IMG/VR virus record: IMGVR_UViG_3300017971_000294
Coordinates: 1-64,000 of that record
Length of the DNA stretch: 64,000 bases
DNA from: a virus
Reading direction: 5' to 3' (one strand)
The notes beneath the pieces were generated by a model that worked only from the letters and a program-made list of their open reading frames with translations, ran no database searches and was not told the origin of the DNA. Below are positions 37,375 through 46,880 of the stretch, in pieces. Positions within the stretch are counted from its first letter, which is position 1. The number at the start of each line of letters is the position of its first letter. The translations under genes and the position numbers were made by a program.

Positions 37375-39045
37375 ATGGTACCTTTGAGGCCCACAGCGAG
37401 AAAAAATTTTAGACCAAGGTTGGTATCTCAGAATTCGATGTCTCTTGATGATGTCAATGATTACATCATGGAGATTCCAGATGAGGTGCTATCGCGTTTG
37501 CAGTTTTCAGTTCCTTGGCAATATGATACGGATGAGGATGATTATAAGGATCCAGATGACTTCAAACTTTATTACAAAACAGAAAAGGAAGATGCAAAGG
37601 CTACACGGGATGTTCTGCAATTAGAGTGCTGGGACAAATTCAGTAAAAATCCCCAGATAAACACTTCCGTCAGAGGTACAGTAGGTCGCATGACAGGGAT
37701 GGATTTTGGTTCTTCATGCGAAATATGGGAAATACAGAAGGTAATTGACGAAATTGAACTTGATCCAAGAAATAGGCTTTACAACTTCTGGCCCAAATGG
37801 GTTGGTCGATATCTGGTGGAAGGTGAGCTTTTTATTGTTCTCACCCTTCATCCTGATGGATTCGTTGAGGCTGATTTCACGGACCCTTCTGTATTATATT
37901 CTGGGGGCGATAACAATACAGGTATTATTTTCCATCCTGACAAACCATCTATGCCTCTTTTTTATGTGATATCCGATCAATCGTATTCGATCAAGGAGTT
38001 GATTCCTTCAGTCTATCTTGCCAGGTATCCAGAACTCCTCGGTGCCGTATCGGATACATCGGAGTTCAAGCAAAGGAAGAAATACGCTAAAAAGAGCAAA
38101 AAGAGCATATACAAAAAGTTCAACGGTTTTTACAGGTTCATGGTCTCTTGGGATCGCGGTTTTATGGTGAGGCGTACGATTGGACATCTTAGAACTGTCA
38201 TCCAATGGTGCAATCATTATGAGAAACTTAAAAAATACGAGATAGATTATAAAAAATCTGCGGGTGCTTATATATGGGCATTTAAAATCGAGAACCCAAG
38301 AGACTTTAAACTCTGGCTTTCCTTGTCGGATGAAGATAAACGCAAAACTGCACCAATGGCAAAGAAGACACCTGGATCCTCACTTGTCCTACCACCTGGT
38401 ATGTCTGTTGAGGCTGTTGCTCCAAAACTTCCTCAAATCAGAGAGGAAGACACCGATATTCTGCATATGGTCGGAAGCGGTTTGAATGAGCCTGAAGACA
38501 TCATGACTGGGGTATCGAGGGGTACGTTTGCATCTGTGAAAGAATCCCGCGGTCCAATGTCTGACAGAATATCGGATGAGATTGCGTATTTCAGTAGATT
38601 CCTCAGATATGATTTCTGGGGAAACATTTTCTTTTTGCGTTCTTCCATCAACAAAATGGACAAAGAATTTTCAGTGAAGAAAGCTGTTGGATGGAAGAAT
38701 CAAGAACCTGTATTCAAGAAAGTAAAACTTCCACCTGAACGCCTTATCGACTTTTCATTCCCGACTTCTGAAGTCATTGACTATGAATCGAGAGCTAAAG
38801 GCATGCTTGGAGTCAAACACGGTCCTATGTCTGAGACTGTCGGTATTCCAATGTCTGTTATTGCAAAGAAACTCGGTATCGGTAGTTACGGACAGATGAG
38901 ATTGCGGAAAGCGGAAGAAGACGACCAGTACCCTGAACTCATCTACACGCTTGATGCGGAGTCTTTGCAGGAACAGGCTGAATCAGAGCCAAAGAAAGAA
39001 GAAACCAAAAAGCCAACTGAAGGAAACAACAATGGCAATGAATGA
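37375..39045 (+). CDS. Portal protein
   Basis: This 556-residue protein is the portal by position and by content: an N-terminal polar arm, FWPKWVGRYLVEGELFIVLT, DPSVLYSGGDNNTG, the stem region (DFKLWLSLSDEDKRKT) and GSGLNEPEDIMTGVSRG in the wing. The C-terminal 30 residues are charged and disordered-looking. It forms the packaging ring with the large terminase. Confidence 0.8.
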   Translation: MVPLRPTARKNFRPRLVSQNSMSLDDVNDYIMEIPDEVLSRLQFSVPWQYDTDEDDYKDPDDFKLYYKTEKEDAKATRDVLQLECWDKFSKNPQINTSVRGTVGRMTGMDFGSSCEIWEIQKVIDEIELDPRNRLYNFWPKWVGRYLVEGELFIVLTLHPDGFVEADFTDPSVLYSGGDNNTGIIFHPDKPSMPLFYVISDQSYSIKELIPSVYLARYPELLGAVSDTSEFKQRKKYAKKSKKSIYKKFNGFYRFMVSWDRGFMVRRTIGHLRTVIQWCNHYEKLKKYEIDYKKSAGAYIWAFKIENPRDFKLWLSLSDEDKRKTAPMAKKTPGSSLVLPPGMSVEAVAPKLPQIREEDTDILHMVGSGLNEPEDIMTGVSRGTFASVKESRGPMSDRISDEIAYFSRFLRYDFWGNIFFLRSSINKMDKEFSVKKAVGWKNQEPVFKKVKLPPERLIDFSFPTSEVIDYESRAKGMLGVKHGPMSETVGIPMSVIAKKLGIGSYGQMRLRKAEEDDQYPELIYTLDAESLQEQAESEPKKEETKKPTEGNNNGNE

Positions 39046-39304
39046 TAAAGATGAGAATTTTGAAAGTAATAGCAGCACAATATATTATAATACGGAACCC
39101 AAAGAGCCTGCTGTTGAAGTACCAAACGGTACCGCGCAACAAGATTGGACAGAGGAATTGAGTATTGTCGTGATTGGTGTTGTCGCTATAGTTGCTATGA
39201 TCATGTTGAAAAATGAATCGATTCCTATTGTGACTGGACTTGGTGGTGGTCTTGTGGGGTATTTGACGCGGGGCTTCAAGCAAAGATTGTCCAAGGAGTT
39301 TTAG
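39032..39304 (+). CDS. Small membrane protein overlapping the portal end
   Basis: A 90-residue protein from ATG 39032 (GAAGGAAACAACA upstream): a polar N-terminal half, then a hydrophobic span (ELSIVVIGVVAIVAMIML) and a Gly-rich second segment (IPIVTGLGGGLVGYL). One or two spans are possible. It overlaps the portal by 14 bp. A holin-like or head-associated role is possible; neither can be shown. Confidence 0.5.
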   Translation: MAMNDKDENFESNSSTIYYNTEPKEPAVEVPNGTAQQDWTEELSIVVIGVVAIVAMIMLKNESIPIVTGLGGGLVGYLTRGFKQRLSKEF

Positions 39305-39306
39305 CC

Positions 39307-40674
39307 ATGCCATGGACTACAAAGGATGTTGATAAGCATAAAAAAGGATTGACCCCGGCACAGAAAAAGAAATGGGTCAGTATCGCAAACTCTATTCTTG
39401 CATCTTGCAAAAAGGAGGGCGGATCTGATTGCGAAGGCAAAGCGATCAGAGTGGCGAATAGTAAATTTTCAGAAAACGGAGTTGCTATGAAGATACCAAA
39501 GGGAGCGTTTCGACTTATTGAGACTGGTCAAGATTGTCATGCGTTTGCAGAAGATGGCGACGATCAGAAGTCACCAGTTCTTAGAATCAAAGTGTATTCG
39601 GGAAAACCGATCAAGAGTCACTGGTATTGGGATGATCTTGTGATTGATACGTCAGGTATGTCATTTCCAAAAAAGACATATCCTGTTCTTGAAGATCACA
39701 TGACATCGAGGAAAATAGCTTATTCCAAGAAGCCAATAGTCGGAGAAGATTACAGTTTGAGTCTTGATCCTGAAACGACAAAGTTCGTATCAACTCCAGA
39801 GAGCGAGGAGTTTCAAAGATTATCTTCAGAGGGCTTCCCCTATCAAGCAAGTGTGTATGCGATTCCATCAGTAATTGAGAGAGTGGAGGATGGGGAGTCT
39901 GTTGAGGTGAATGGATACAAGTTTAAAGGCCCTGGTACAGTGTGGAGAAAATCCGAGTACAGAGAAGGGTCTGTATGTGTTTTTGGTTATGATTCAAATA
40001 CACAATCTTCCGCATTCGCTGATAAGGAAGAGGAAGAAATATTTGTTGAGGAAATCAACAAGAGGGACCCGGCCCTCTTGAACGGAACCGATGATGTGGC
40101 GGTGGAAAAAACAGAAGAGGAGGTGAGTGAAGAAATGACATTGGAAGAACTGAGAGAGAAACACCCTGAACTTGTGAAGTCTATCGAGGATGCTGCTATT
40201 TCGACCTTTAAAGCTGAAATCAACAAGCAGAAAGAGTCTGATGAAGCGAAGATGTCAGCTTTGAAGACAGAGAACGAGCAATTAAGTGAAAAGATCGTAT
40301 CTCTTGAAAAGAAAGACGCCATCCGTACCGAGAAAGAACTGAAGATGCAAGCTGAGGCAATATGGGATAAGAAACTTTCCCAGAGTGATGTCTCCGAGCG
40401 CCTTTACGACAAGATCAAGGGAATGGTGCGGTACTCGAAATTCGTTGAAGATGATGTGCTTGATGTGGAGAAATTCACTGAGGCAGTCGATGCGGAAATT
40501 GAGGACTGGGTAGGCAGGGGAGCCACTGGGACTGTACTTGGTGGCGGTTTTCAATCAAAGAATGATCTTGATTCAAAAACCGAGAAGGAGCAGCAGACGT
40601 TGAAAGAAAATGACGATGTTGCAAATAAACTTCTCAAACTGGCAGGTCAGAAGGTTGAGGAGGACGCTGCCTGA
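39307..40674 (+). CDS. Head maturation protease with N-terminal ChaB-like and C-terminal scaffold regions
   Basis: This 455-residue protein joins three parts: a ChaB-like start (PWTTKDVDKHKKGLTPAQKK), a protease-like middle (YPVLEDHMTSRKIAYSK, EGFPYQASVYAIP), and a coiled, Glu/Lys-rich scaffold end from about residue 280 (EEVSEEMTLEELREKHPELV). Fusion of protease and scaffold is known in Mu-like phages. It would direct and then trim head assembly before the capsid gene product matures. Confidence 0.75.
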   Translation: MPWTTKDVDKHKKGLTPAQKKKWVSIANSILASCKKEGGSDCEGKAIRVANSKFSENGVAMKIPKGAFRLIETGQDCHAFAEDGDDQKSPVLRIKVYSGKPIKSHWYWDDLVIDTSGMSFPKKTYPVLEDHMTSRKIAYSKKPIVGEDYSLSLDPETTKFVSTPESEEFQRLSSEGFPYQASVYAIPSVIERVEDGESVEVNGYKFKGPGTVWRKSEYREGSVCVFGYDSNTQSSAFADKEEEEIFVEEINKRDPALLNGTDDVAVEKTEEEVSEEMTLEELREKHPELVKSIEDAAISTFKAEINKQKESDEAKMSALKTENEQLSEKIVSLEKKDAIRTEKELKMQAEAIWDKKLSQSDVSERLYDKIKGMVRYSKFVEDDVLDVEKFTEAVDAEIEDWVGRGATGTVLGGGFQSKNDLDSKTEKEQQTLKENDDVANKLLKLAGQKVEEDAA

Positions 40675-40702
40675 AATCCACTAAGATTGGAGGTGAGTAT
40701 TA

Positions 40703-41386
40703 ATGCCAAGTGATATTCCTCATGTTTTGTACGGAGCGCAGATTGATTACAAGCGTTTATATTATTCAGATGAACTTGCGGCGCTGAAGGTTCCCATCAC
40801 CCTTCAAGCGGGCTACGGGAAGTTGGAAGCGGGTATGGCGATTGCGATCAATAAATCTGCTGCTGGGAATTACGGTAAACATCTTCCCTACAACCCCACT
40901 TCGTTTACTGGGGCGGAGGATCATCCAGGCCGTGCGTATCTTGTTACCGACTCCGGGACAACGGCGACAGAATTATACGTCAATATGGATGATTCTTATA
41001 AATTTGCAGTTGGTGACGATGTTATCATCAATGATAATACGACATCTGCTGAAAACCTTGGTGCGATCACGGCGATTGACCGCACGACTGAAACTCATCG
41101 TGCCAAGATCACCGTGACAACTGCAACAGGTGGGACTTCGTTTACCACAGCGCGATATGCGTATATCTGCGTAGAGGCTGGAACGAGCGGCAACAACTAC
41201 TCAGATGGGGTCGGTATCCTTGAAAAGACTGTGGATACTGGAACCGGGTCGGATGCAAAGGGAGCAGTTTCAACACTGATTCTTGGTAATTGTGTCCTTT
41301 ACACCGGGATGCTAACGAATGTCGATGCGGCATTCAGGACTGATGTAAGTGCCTCCACGTACGGCAATTACACATATATTCGATGA
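40703..41386 (+). CDS. Capsid decoration-like protein
   Basis: This 227-residue beta-rich protein has a decoration-type core (ITLQAGYGKLEAGMAIAINK, later VLYTGMLTNVDAAF) with a central beta insert of about 80 residues (TATELYVNMDDSYKFAVGDD). Position just before the major capsid protein supports a head stabilisation role like lambda gpD. ATG follows GGAGGTGAGTATTA. Confidence 0.65.
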   Translation: MPSDIPHVLYGAQIDYKRLYYSDELAALKVPITLQAGYGKLEAGMAIAINKSAAGNYGKHLPYNPTSFTGAEDHPGRAYLVTDSGTTATELYVNMDDSYKFAVGDDVIINDNTTSAENLGAITAIDRTTETHRAKITVTTATGGTSFTTARYAYICVEAGTSGNNYSDGVGILEKTVDTGTGSDAKGAVSTLILGNCVLYTGMLTNVDAAFRTDVSASTYGNYTYIR

Positions 41387-41405
41387 GGAAGGAGGTGAGT
41401 GATTA

Positions 41406-42653
41406 ATGCCAAGAGGTATAGCAGATATTCCTGAATTAAGGCTTGAGGTTCTTCAGAAATTCGTCACAAAGTTTACGGTTGATCCTGACCTTCTTCTGAT
41501 GAATCTCTTTTCATCTTCCAATTCACCCTCGGACTTGATCAAGTGGGAATCTCATGAAGGATCAAGGGGAATGACTCCCTTTGTGCCGCCTGGAGCACCC
41601 GCACCAAGAACTGCACCGTTGGGTATCGCGGAACATTCAGCACGTGCCGCGTATTGGAAGGAAAAAATTTACTATGACGAGGAATTCCTCAATAACCTTC
41701 GAAAAGAAGGAACGGAATCCGAGTATATGGATTCAGCAATGCGTCTCGCAAGAGATATGGCAATGTTGAGAAACCGTTCCAATCGAAGAAAAGAGTGGAT
41801 GTTTGCTCAAATGCTGTTCAGCGGATCCTTTGACTACGATGTAAGGGATGGGTATAAAGCAACTGTTGACTACAGCATTCGTTCAGATCACAATGTATCA
41901 CTTGCAGCCGCTTCACAATGGGATGACGGAACTTCCCGTGACATCCTTGGAGATATCATCGACGGTAAGAAGAAAATCGCTGATGATTGCGGTGGCAGGG
42001 TAGATTATGCAGTGATGAACAGCACCGTGTTGAAATACGTTGCGCGTGATCCTGATATCCAGGCTCTCCTGCAAAAGACCACATTTGGTCGAGGTGATCT
42101 GTTCAGCGGCAATCGTGACAGTATTGTTGGTGTCAATCCGAGAGTGATCGGACAATTGCTTGACATTGATAATTTTGTCGTCTACGATGAAAAATATGAA
42201 GTCAGAGCATATCTCACATCAGCAGTTACGGCGGATTCCACAACTTCAATTTCTGTTGAAGATGCCGCTGATTTCGTTGCGGGTGGTACTTTGAAGTTTG
42301 TTGATACTTCAGAGGACACTTGGGAAGAGGAAACAATTTCGAGTGTTGATGTACAAGGTGGCACTGTCACTGTGTCCACCGCCCCGTCAACGAGTTACAA
42401 AGCGGGTGAAGATTATGTCTCGATGATCAGGGACTTTGCTCCGAATGATAAGTTCCTCATGATGGCTTCAAGAGTTGAGGGGCAGCAGATCGCGGAGTAC
42501 AAGCAAGCTCCATTTGGCAAGGGCAGACACTACGGACAATATACGGATTCCGATTGGAACTGGGATCCTGAAGGTGTCTTTATTCGCGTACAAGATAAGG
42601 GACTCCCGGTGTTATACCAGAGGGATGGTATGTACATTCTGGATGTCGCTTAA
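41406..42653 (+). CDS. Major capsid protein
   Basis: This 415-residue HK97-fold capsid protein has a lambda-E-like start (DIPELRLEVLQKFVTKFTVD), a Pro-rich loop with APRTAPLG, a spine-helix region (MRLARDMAMLRNRSNRRKEW) and a late YKQAPFGKGRHYGQY. Residues about 265-335 are a Thr/Ser/Val-rich beta insert that may project on the surface. It is placed as usual after decoration and protease. GGAGGTGAGTGATTA precedes the ATG. Confidence 0.82.
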   Translation: MPRGIADIPELRLEVLQKFVTKFTVDPDLLLMNLFSSSNSPSDLIKWESHEGSRGMTPFVPPGAPAPRTAPLGIAEHSARAAYWKEKIYYDEEFLNNLRKEGTESEYMDSAMRLARDMAMLRNRSNRRKEWMFAQMLFSGSFDYDVRDGYKATVDYSIRSDHNVSLAAASQWDDGTSRDILGDIIDGKKKIADDCGGRVDYAVMNSTVLKYVARDPDIQALLQKTTFGRGDLFSGNRDSIVGVNPRVIGQLLDIDNFVVYDEKYEVRAYLTSAVTADSTTSISVEDAADFVAGGTLKFVDTSEDTWEEETISSVDVQGGTVTVSTAPSTSYKAGEDYVSMIRDFAPNDKFLMMASRVEGQQIAEYKQAPFGKGRHYGQYTDSDWNWDPEGVFIRVQDKGLPVLYQRDGMYILDVA

Positions 42654-42671
42654 AGGAAAGGAGGTGACCTA

Positions 42672-43166
42672 ATGTCCGGAAGAAGCAAAACTCCTTTCCC
42701 ATATCCGCAAATGGAGATTCTGGGTGATTCCAGAATTCAACCCCCGTTGCAGTATGCATATAGTGGGGAAATAACAGGCCTGACGGGGCATAATCCTTTA
42801 GGCGCGGTTCGAAAGGCAGGTCGAGTTATCGATGTCTCTTTGAGTGTCGGGGCGTCTGGTAAAGATGACACCAATCCTTTGCAGATCAGCGGGGATGTGT
42901 ACATCAATGGAACAACTTGTCTTTCAACTAAACCTTCCATCGCTCATGTAAGCGGGGAAGCCTCGCAGCAGAAAACCACGAAGGTTACTGGCGATACAGG
43001 AATTGCTCAAGCTGTAATCAATGCTTCTGCAAACACAGTGGCCCCAGGTGATGTGATCACTTGTTCTTTCTCTGTTGAAAGAACATCAACACCTACCACT
43101 GAAATTTCGAATCCTGTTATTGTTGTGGAGTTTGAGCCAGTGAGTGGTACTCCACACGCTCATTAA
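42672..43166 (+). CDS. Hypothetical head-associated protein
   Basis: This 164-residue beta-rich protein (GRVIDVSLSVGASGKDDTNP, later PGDVITCSFSVERTS) ends in HAH. It resembles fibre or head-decoration beta domains in composition. GGAGGTGACCTA precedes the ATG. It is encoded right behind the capsid protein, so a capsid-surface role is likely; no family is recognised. Confidence 0.55.
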   Translation: MSGRSKTPFPYPQMEILGDSRIQPPLQYAYSGEITGLTGHNPLGAVRKAGRVIDVSLSVGASGKDDTNPLQISGDVYINGTTCLSTKPSIAHVSGEASQQKTTKVTGDTGIAQAVINASANTVAPGDVITCSFSVERTSTPTTEISNPVIVVEFEPVSGTPHAH

Positions 43167-43177
43167 AAATAATTGAA

Positions 43178-43202
43178 TAAGGGGCGGTAGTACCACGCCC
43201 CT
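43178..43202 (+). other. Intergenic hairpin after the capsid genes
   Basis: AAGGGGCG/CGCCCCTT stem with 9-nt loop. There is no T run, so partial termination, mRNA end protection or processing are possible. Confidence 0.6.
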
Positions 43203-43231
43203 TAGTCAAAGCTGAAAGGAAGACAACAATC

Positions 43232-43561
43232 ATGGACGCAAGAAAAATTCGTTTTTTGGTTGAATTAAAGGCGGGGAGCCAAACATGGAGAAAAGACTCT
43301 ACAATGGAGGCTCCCTTCCCCGCTGTAATAATGACAGAGTTGAGGGCAAATGCATCTGGGAAAGTATGGCCTGCCACAATTGAAGTAATTGAAAGGGAAG
43401 TGTCACAGCAAAAAGCAAAAAAGGAGGAACGTAAAGAGGATATATCTGTTGATTTAAAAGTTGAAAAAGAGGCAGAGGGGACCAGTAGTAGCGAGGATAC
43501 ATCTACTGCTGAAAACAAAACAGAGAAACCAAAGAAGAAACCACCTATAAGAAAGCAATAA
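43232..43561 (+). CDS. Hypothetical protein with charged tail
   Basis: A 109-residue protein: a folded first half (MDARKIRFLVELKAGSQTWR) and a Lys/Glu-rich low-complexity tail (EKEAEGTSSSEDTSTAENK). Probably a small head protein. GAAAGGAAGACAACA precedes the ATG. Confidence 0.5.
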   Translation: MDARKIRFLVELKAGSQTWRKDSTMEAPFPAVIMTELRANASGKVWPATIEVIEREVSQQKAKKEERKEDISVDLKVEKEAEGTSSSEDTSTAENKTEKPKKKPPIRKQ

Positions 43562-43583
43562 AGGCATTCACGGGTGATACACT

Positions 43584-44051
43584 ATGACCAGAGATGAAAC
43601 CATTGCTCAGATAAAGGAAGAGGTAAAGAATTTAACGAGCTACCTCACAGATCCAACTGATTATGAGAATGCTGTTGATGAAGCAGCGAGAGAGACAGGT
43701 TGGAGTTATCCTATATCTGGCAATACAAGGACGAAGTGGCAACTTTTCAGATCGAAGCGCCATTTGTTCTTTTATCTGTGGTCTGAATCAGCACACAAAT
43801 TCAAGTACAAACAAATCAACCTTCAACATAGATTCGATCATTACGAAAGATTGATCAAGTATATGGATGAAGTTTGGGAAAAAGCATTGATGGAAGACGC
43901 GGATTTGAATGCGGAACTTTCAGGTGCTGATCAGTTCGAATTGTTTGGTACTAAGATTGATGCTGGTTTCGCGTATGAATCACAGACTGGTAGAGATATC
44001 ACCTACGATGAGGACCAGATTGTTATACACCATCCCAATGAGAGTTCCTAA
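43584..44051 (+). CDS. Head-tail connector-like protein
   Basis: A 155-residue helical protein (ETIAQIKEEVKNLTSYLTDP, DYENAVDEAARETGW, RFDHYERLIKYMDEVW) in the place of the gp6-type connector. It overlaps the next gene by one base (TAATG). The helical build supports a connector role; similarity cannot be shown by eye. Confidence 0.5.
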   Translation: MTRDETIAQIKEEVKNLTSYLTDPTDYENAVDEAARETGWSYPISGNTRTKWQLFRSKRHLFFYLWSESAHKFKYKQINLQHRFDHYERLIKYMDEVWEKALMEDADLNAELSGADQFELFGTKIDAGFAYESQTGRDITYDEDQIVIHHPNESS

Positions 44052-44695
44052 TGACATCTGGGCTTGGTCGAGATATTAGAGAGGTATTCGAGGAAGTTGG
44101 TGTCCATTATAGCATCAGCAGATCAGGAGAGGTAACGACTTCCGGAGAATATCTTGACTGGGAACCCAATTCACAAGTAACAAAGCCCTTCATTAGAGAA
44201 TACTTCCTTGAGTGTTATTTCGTTTACAATACAAATGTACAAAATGGCGATGTAGTACAGTTCTTGCCTTCTGGCGAGTTGGAAGGTGGGGACAAGTATC
44301 TGGTAATGAACAAAACACCAAGCATTTTCGAAAATGAGATAATCGATTATGCAGGTGTCTTGTACAAAGTGAATGTCTCAGGAGAATTGCACCGTCCATC
44401 TGGAGAGGCAGCGTGGCCTACTCAAACTTACCACAAAGAAGTTACTTTCCAGAAGATCGCTGATGAAGTGCCTGCCCTTCAAACGGAACCTTTGTTTGGA
44501 GGTGAGCTTGAATTCGAAGAGGAGCTTGCTTTGCTTGGAATTGAAAAGCAAGATCTTTATGTTCCTTCAGAATACAACGTACAAGCTCTTGATAGGTACT
44601 ATACGGCTTCTGGTGAGTATTACATGGTAGAGTCTGTCAAACAGCGAAGATTTATTGGTGTCGATGTTGTCATTTTGAGTGAAGATACAAGATAG
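44051..44695 (+). CDS. Head-completion-like hypothetical protein
   Basis: A 214-residue beta-rich protein (SISRSGEVTTSGEYLDWEPN, GDVVQFLPSGELEGGDKYLV). Its order after the connector matches head-completion or stopper genes. It is the last virion gene before the carbohydrate cassette. Confidence 0.5.
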   Translation: MTSGLGRDIREVFEEVGVHYSISRSGEVTTSGEYLDWEPNSQVTKPFIREYFLECYFVYNTNVQNGDVVQFLPSGELEGGDKYLVMNKTPSIFENEIIDYAGVLYKVNVSGELHRPSGEAAWPTQTYHKEVTFQKIADEVPALQTEPLFGGELEFEEELALLGIEKQDLYVPSEYNVQALDRYYTASGEYYMVESVKQRRFIGVDVVILSEDTR

Positions 44696-44723
44696 AACAA
44701 TCTAAAATTAGAAGGAGCAATCA

Positions 44724-46880
44724 ATGGAAAAACCCAAGGTTTTACTTGTGGGTGAACATCCACTTGGTACGACAGGTAATTGCGGCATGATGGCGACGAT
44801 ATTGACCGATATCGATCAAAGCAAATTCGATGTTTCATGTGCCGTTGTAGGTTTTCCAAATAACACGAGTTCAATATTATTCAAACACTTCAACGTACCT
44901 ATCATACCCATATCGAGAGAGAACGATTTCTGGGGAGGCGGTCCAATTACGGACATCGTTAATCGAGGGAAATTGGACATTCTTTGTTTTGTTGGAATTG
45001 ATTTGTGGCGATATGCAACGATGTTCGACCACATTAGAATGCAAAGAGATGCGAGAGGTTTCAAATGGGGTGCTATATTTCCGTATGACTTTATAAGCGT
45101 AAGAGATGATTTTGTCGAAATGGCGAATGTTTTGGATTTTCCATGCGTTTACAGTCAGTATGGATTTGATATGCTGCATAGCCATGTGCCCAATTTGAGG
45201 TACTTTAGACCAAGATTGCATTTTGAGGAAATATGGAAGCCAAAGACGAAAGAAGAAATTGAAAAGATCAGGCGTTATCTTTTTTATGGTACTGATATAT
45301 CAATCGAGTCTTTCATGATTGGTTTTGTTGGAATCAATCAGTATAGGAAAGATCCCCAAAAGACGATAAAGGCATTCAGTTATTTTTCGAGGAAACATGA
45401 AAATAGTATATTCTATATGCATACTGAGAAGACATATGGAGTATATAACATAGCGCAATTCGCCATAGATTGCGGATTGGAAACGGGTAAACTATTAACG
45501 AAGCCCGACAATGTTAAATATCCAGTCCATCAAATGCCAGATGTGTTCAACTGCTTCGATCTATACAGTAATTGTTCGATACAGGAGGGGTTGAGTTGGA
45601 CTGTTATTGAATCGATGCTTTGTGGTACTCCTGCTGTCATATCGGATTCTACGGCACATAAGGAACTGATCGTAGACAAGAATCTGATGGTGAAATGTCA
45701 GACCCCATGTTATTTGCCTATACAAACACCCCAAGGTCAGAACTGGATCGATGCGTTTTGCTGTCAGCCTGAAGATATTTCAAGATCTTTTGAATGGTAT
45801 TACAATCTTTCAGAAAAAGACAAGGAAGAAATCAAGCAATTGTCTTTGAAAAAAGGCAACGAATGGATTGAAGGATGTCATGATCCTAATGCGCTTTTCA
45901 GAGAGATTATCGTAAAGAAGAAAACAGTTGTGAGGAAGGAGGTCAAAGAGGCAGTTCTATTTGCACAACATAGCGCCGCAGGGGATGTGTTCATGACGAC
46001 TCGATGTTTTAAGGGATTAAAGGAAAGACATCCAGATATTCCATTCCATTACATGACACAGGAGAAATATCATGGCATCATCAGGAACAACCCATTCATT
46101 GATAAAATTATCGCTTGGGACCCACAGATTATTAATCAAAAATTATACAAATACATCTACAATCCACACGGTGATACTATTTTACCTGGTCACTGGGGGC
46201 GAAATTGCAATTCGATATTATCAGATTTTTACTGGAAAATCCTACGTGTTGAACCGTCTGATTTTTACATTGAACAGATTCCTCCATCGATTGAAAACCT
46301 GATAAAAGCTGAAACGAAGCTGTACAATTCGTTGAATGAATGGATAGAGGCATTTGAAGCATATCCAGTTGCCGTTGTGCATACGACAGGTGGTGATCCT
46401 CATTTTCGAACCTACAAATACATGCATGAAGTTTCCGAGCATTTGAGAAATATGGGGTTTCATGTGATTCAGCTTGGAGGGAAAAATGATTACACTGCAA
46501 AAGCTGACACAGACTTTCGCGGTATTCTTTCGTATGGCGAATCTGCTTGGATTATGAGCAGAGCGAGAATAGCAATAACAGTTGATTCCTTCATGAGCCA
46601 TTTGGCTGGTGCACTAGGGATTGATCAAGTTTGTTTATTTGGAAGTGGTAATTATGTTGTCGTGCGTCCTTGGCAAAAGGAAGGATCTCGATTGATCTGC
46701 ATGGTGCCTGATTATGTCTACGATTGTAAAGGACTTGGACCTTGTTCCGCAAGTGTGAAAGATTGTGCTGTTCCATGTACAGGAAGACACGATCCAAAGG
46801 ATATTAATAAAGCAGTAGATCAACTTTTATTGAGTGGTGCAAAAGATGAGGTAACAATCATGAGGGAGGAAATTGCATGA
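44724..46880 (+). CDS. Glycosyltransferase fusion, GT4-like plus GT9-like
   Basis: This 718-residue protein joins two GT-B enzymes. Residues 1-395 are GT4-like: VLLVGEHPLGTTGNCG, FMIGFVGINQYRKDPQ, and QEGLSWTVIESMLCGTPAVI. From about 400, GDVFMTTRCFKGLKERHPDI, NPFIDKIIAWDP, HTTGGDP and VDSFMSHLAGALG match GT9 (heptosyltransferase-like). It could add two sugars in sequence. It opens the cassette behind AGAAGGAGCAATCA and overlaps the next gene by 4 bp. Confidence 0.82.
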   Translation: MEKPKVLLVGEHPLGTTGNCGMMATILTDIDQSKFDVSCAVVGFPNNTSSILFKHFNVPIIPISRENDFWGGGPITDIVNRGKLDILCFVGIDLWRYATMFDHIRMQRDARGFKWGAIFPYDFISVRDDFVEMANVLDFPCVYSQYGFDMLHSHVPNLRYFRPRLHFEEIWKPKTKEEIEKIRRYLFYGTDISIESFMIGFVGINQYRKDPQKTIKAFSYFSRKHENSIFYMHTEKTYGVYNIAQFAIDCGLETGKLLTKPDNVKYPVHQMPDVFNCFDLYSNCSIQEGLSWTVIESMLCGTPAVISDSTAHKELIVDKNLMVKCQTPCYLPIQTPQGQNWIDAFCCQPEDISRSFEWYYNLSEKDKEEIKQLSLKKGNEWIEGCHDPNALFREIIVKKKTVVRKEVKEAVLFAQHSAAGDVFMTTRCFKGLKERHPDIPFHYMTQEKYHGIIRNNPFIDKIIAWDPQIINQKLYKYIYNPHGDTILPGHWGRNCNSILSDFYWKILRVEPSDFYIEQIPPSIENLIKAETKLYNSLNEWIEAFEAYPVAVVHTTGGDPHFRTYKYMHEVSEHLRNMGFHVIQLGGKNDYTAKADTDFRGILSYGESAWIMSRARIAITVDSFMSHLAGALGIDQVCLFGSGNYVVVRPWQKEGSRLICMVPDYVYDCKGLGPCSASVKDCAVPCTGRHDPKDINKAVDQLLLSGAKDEVTIMREEIA

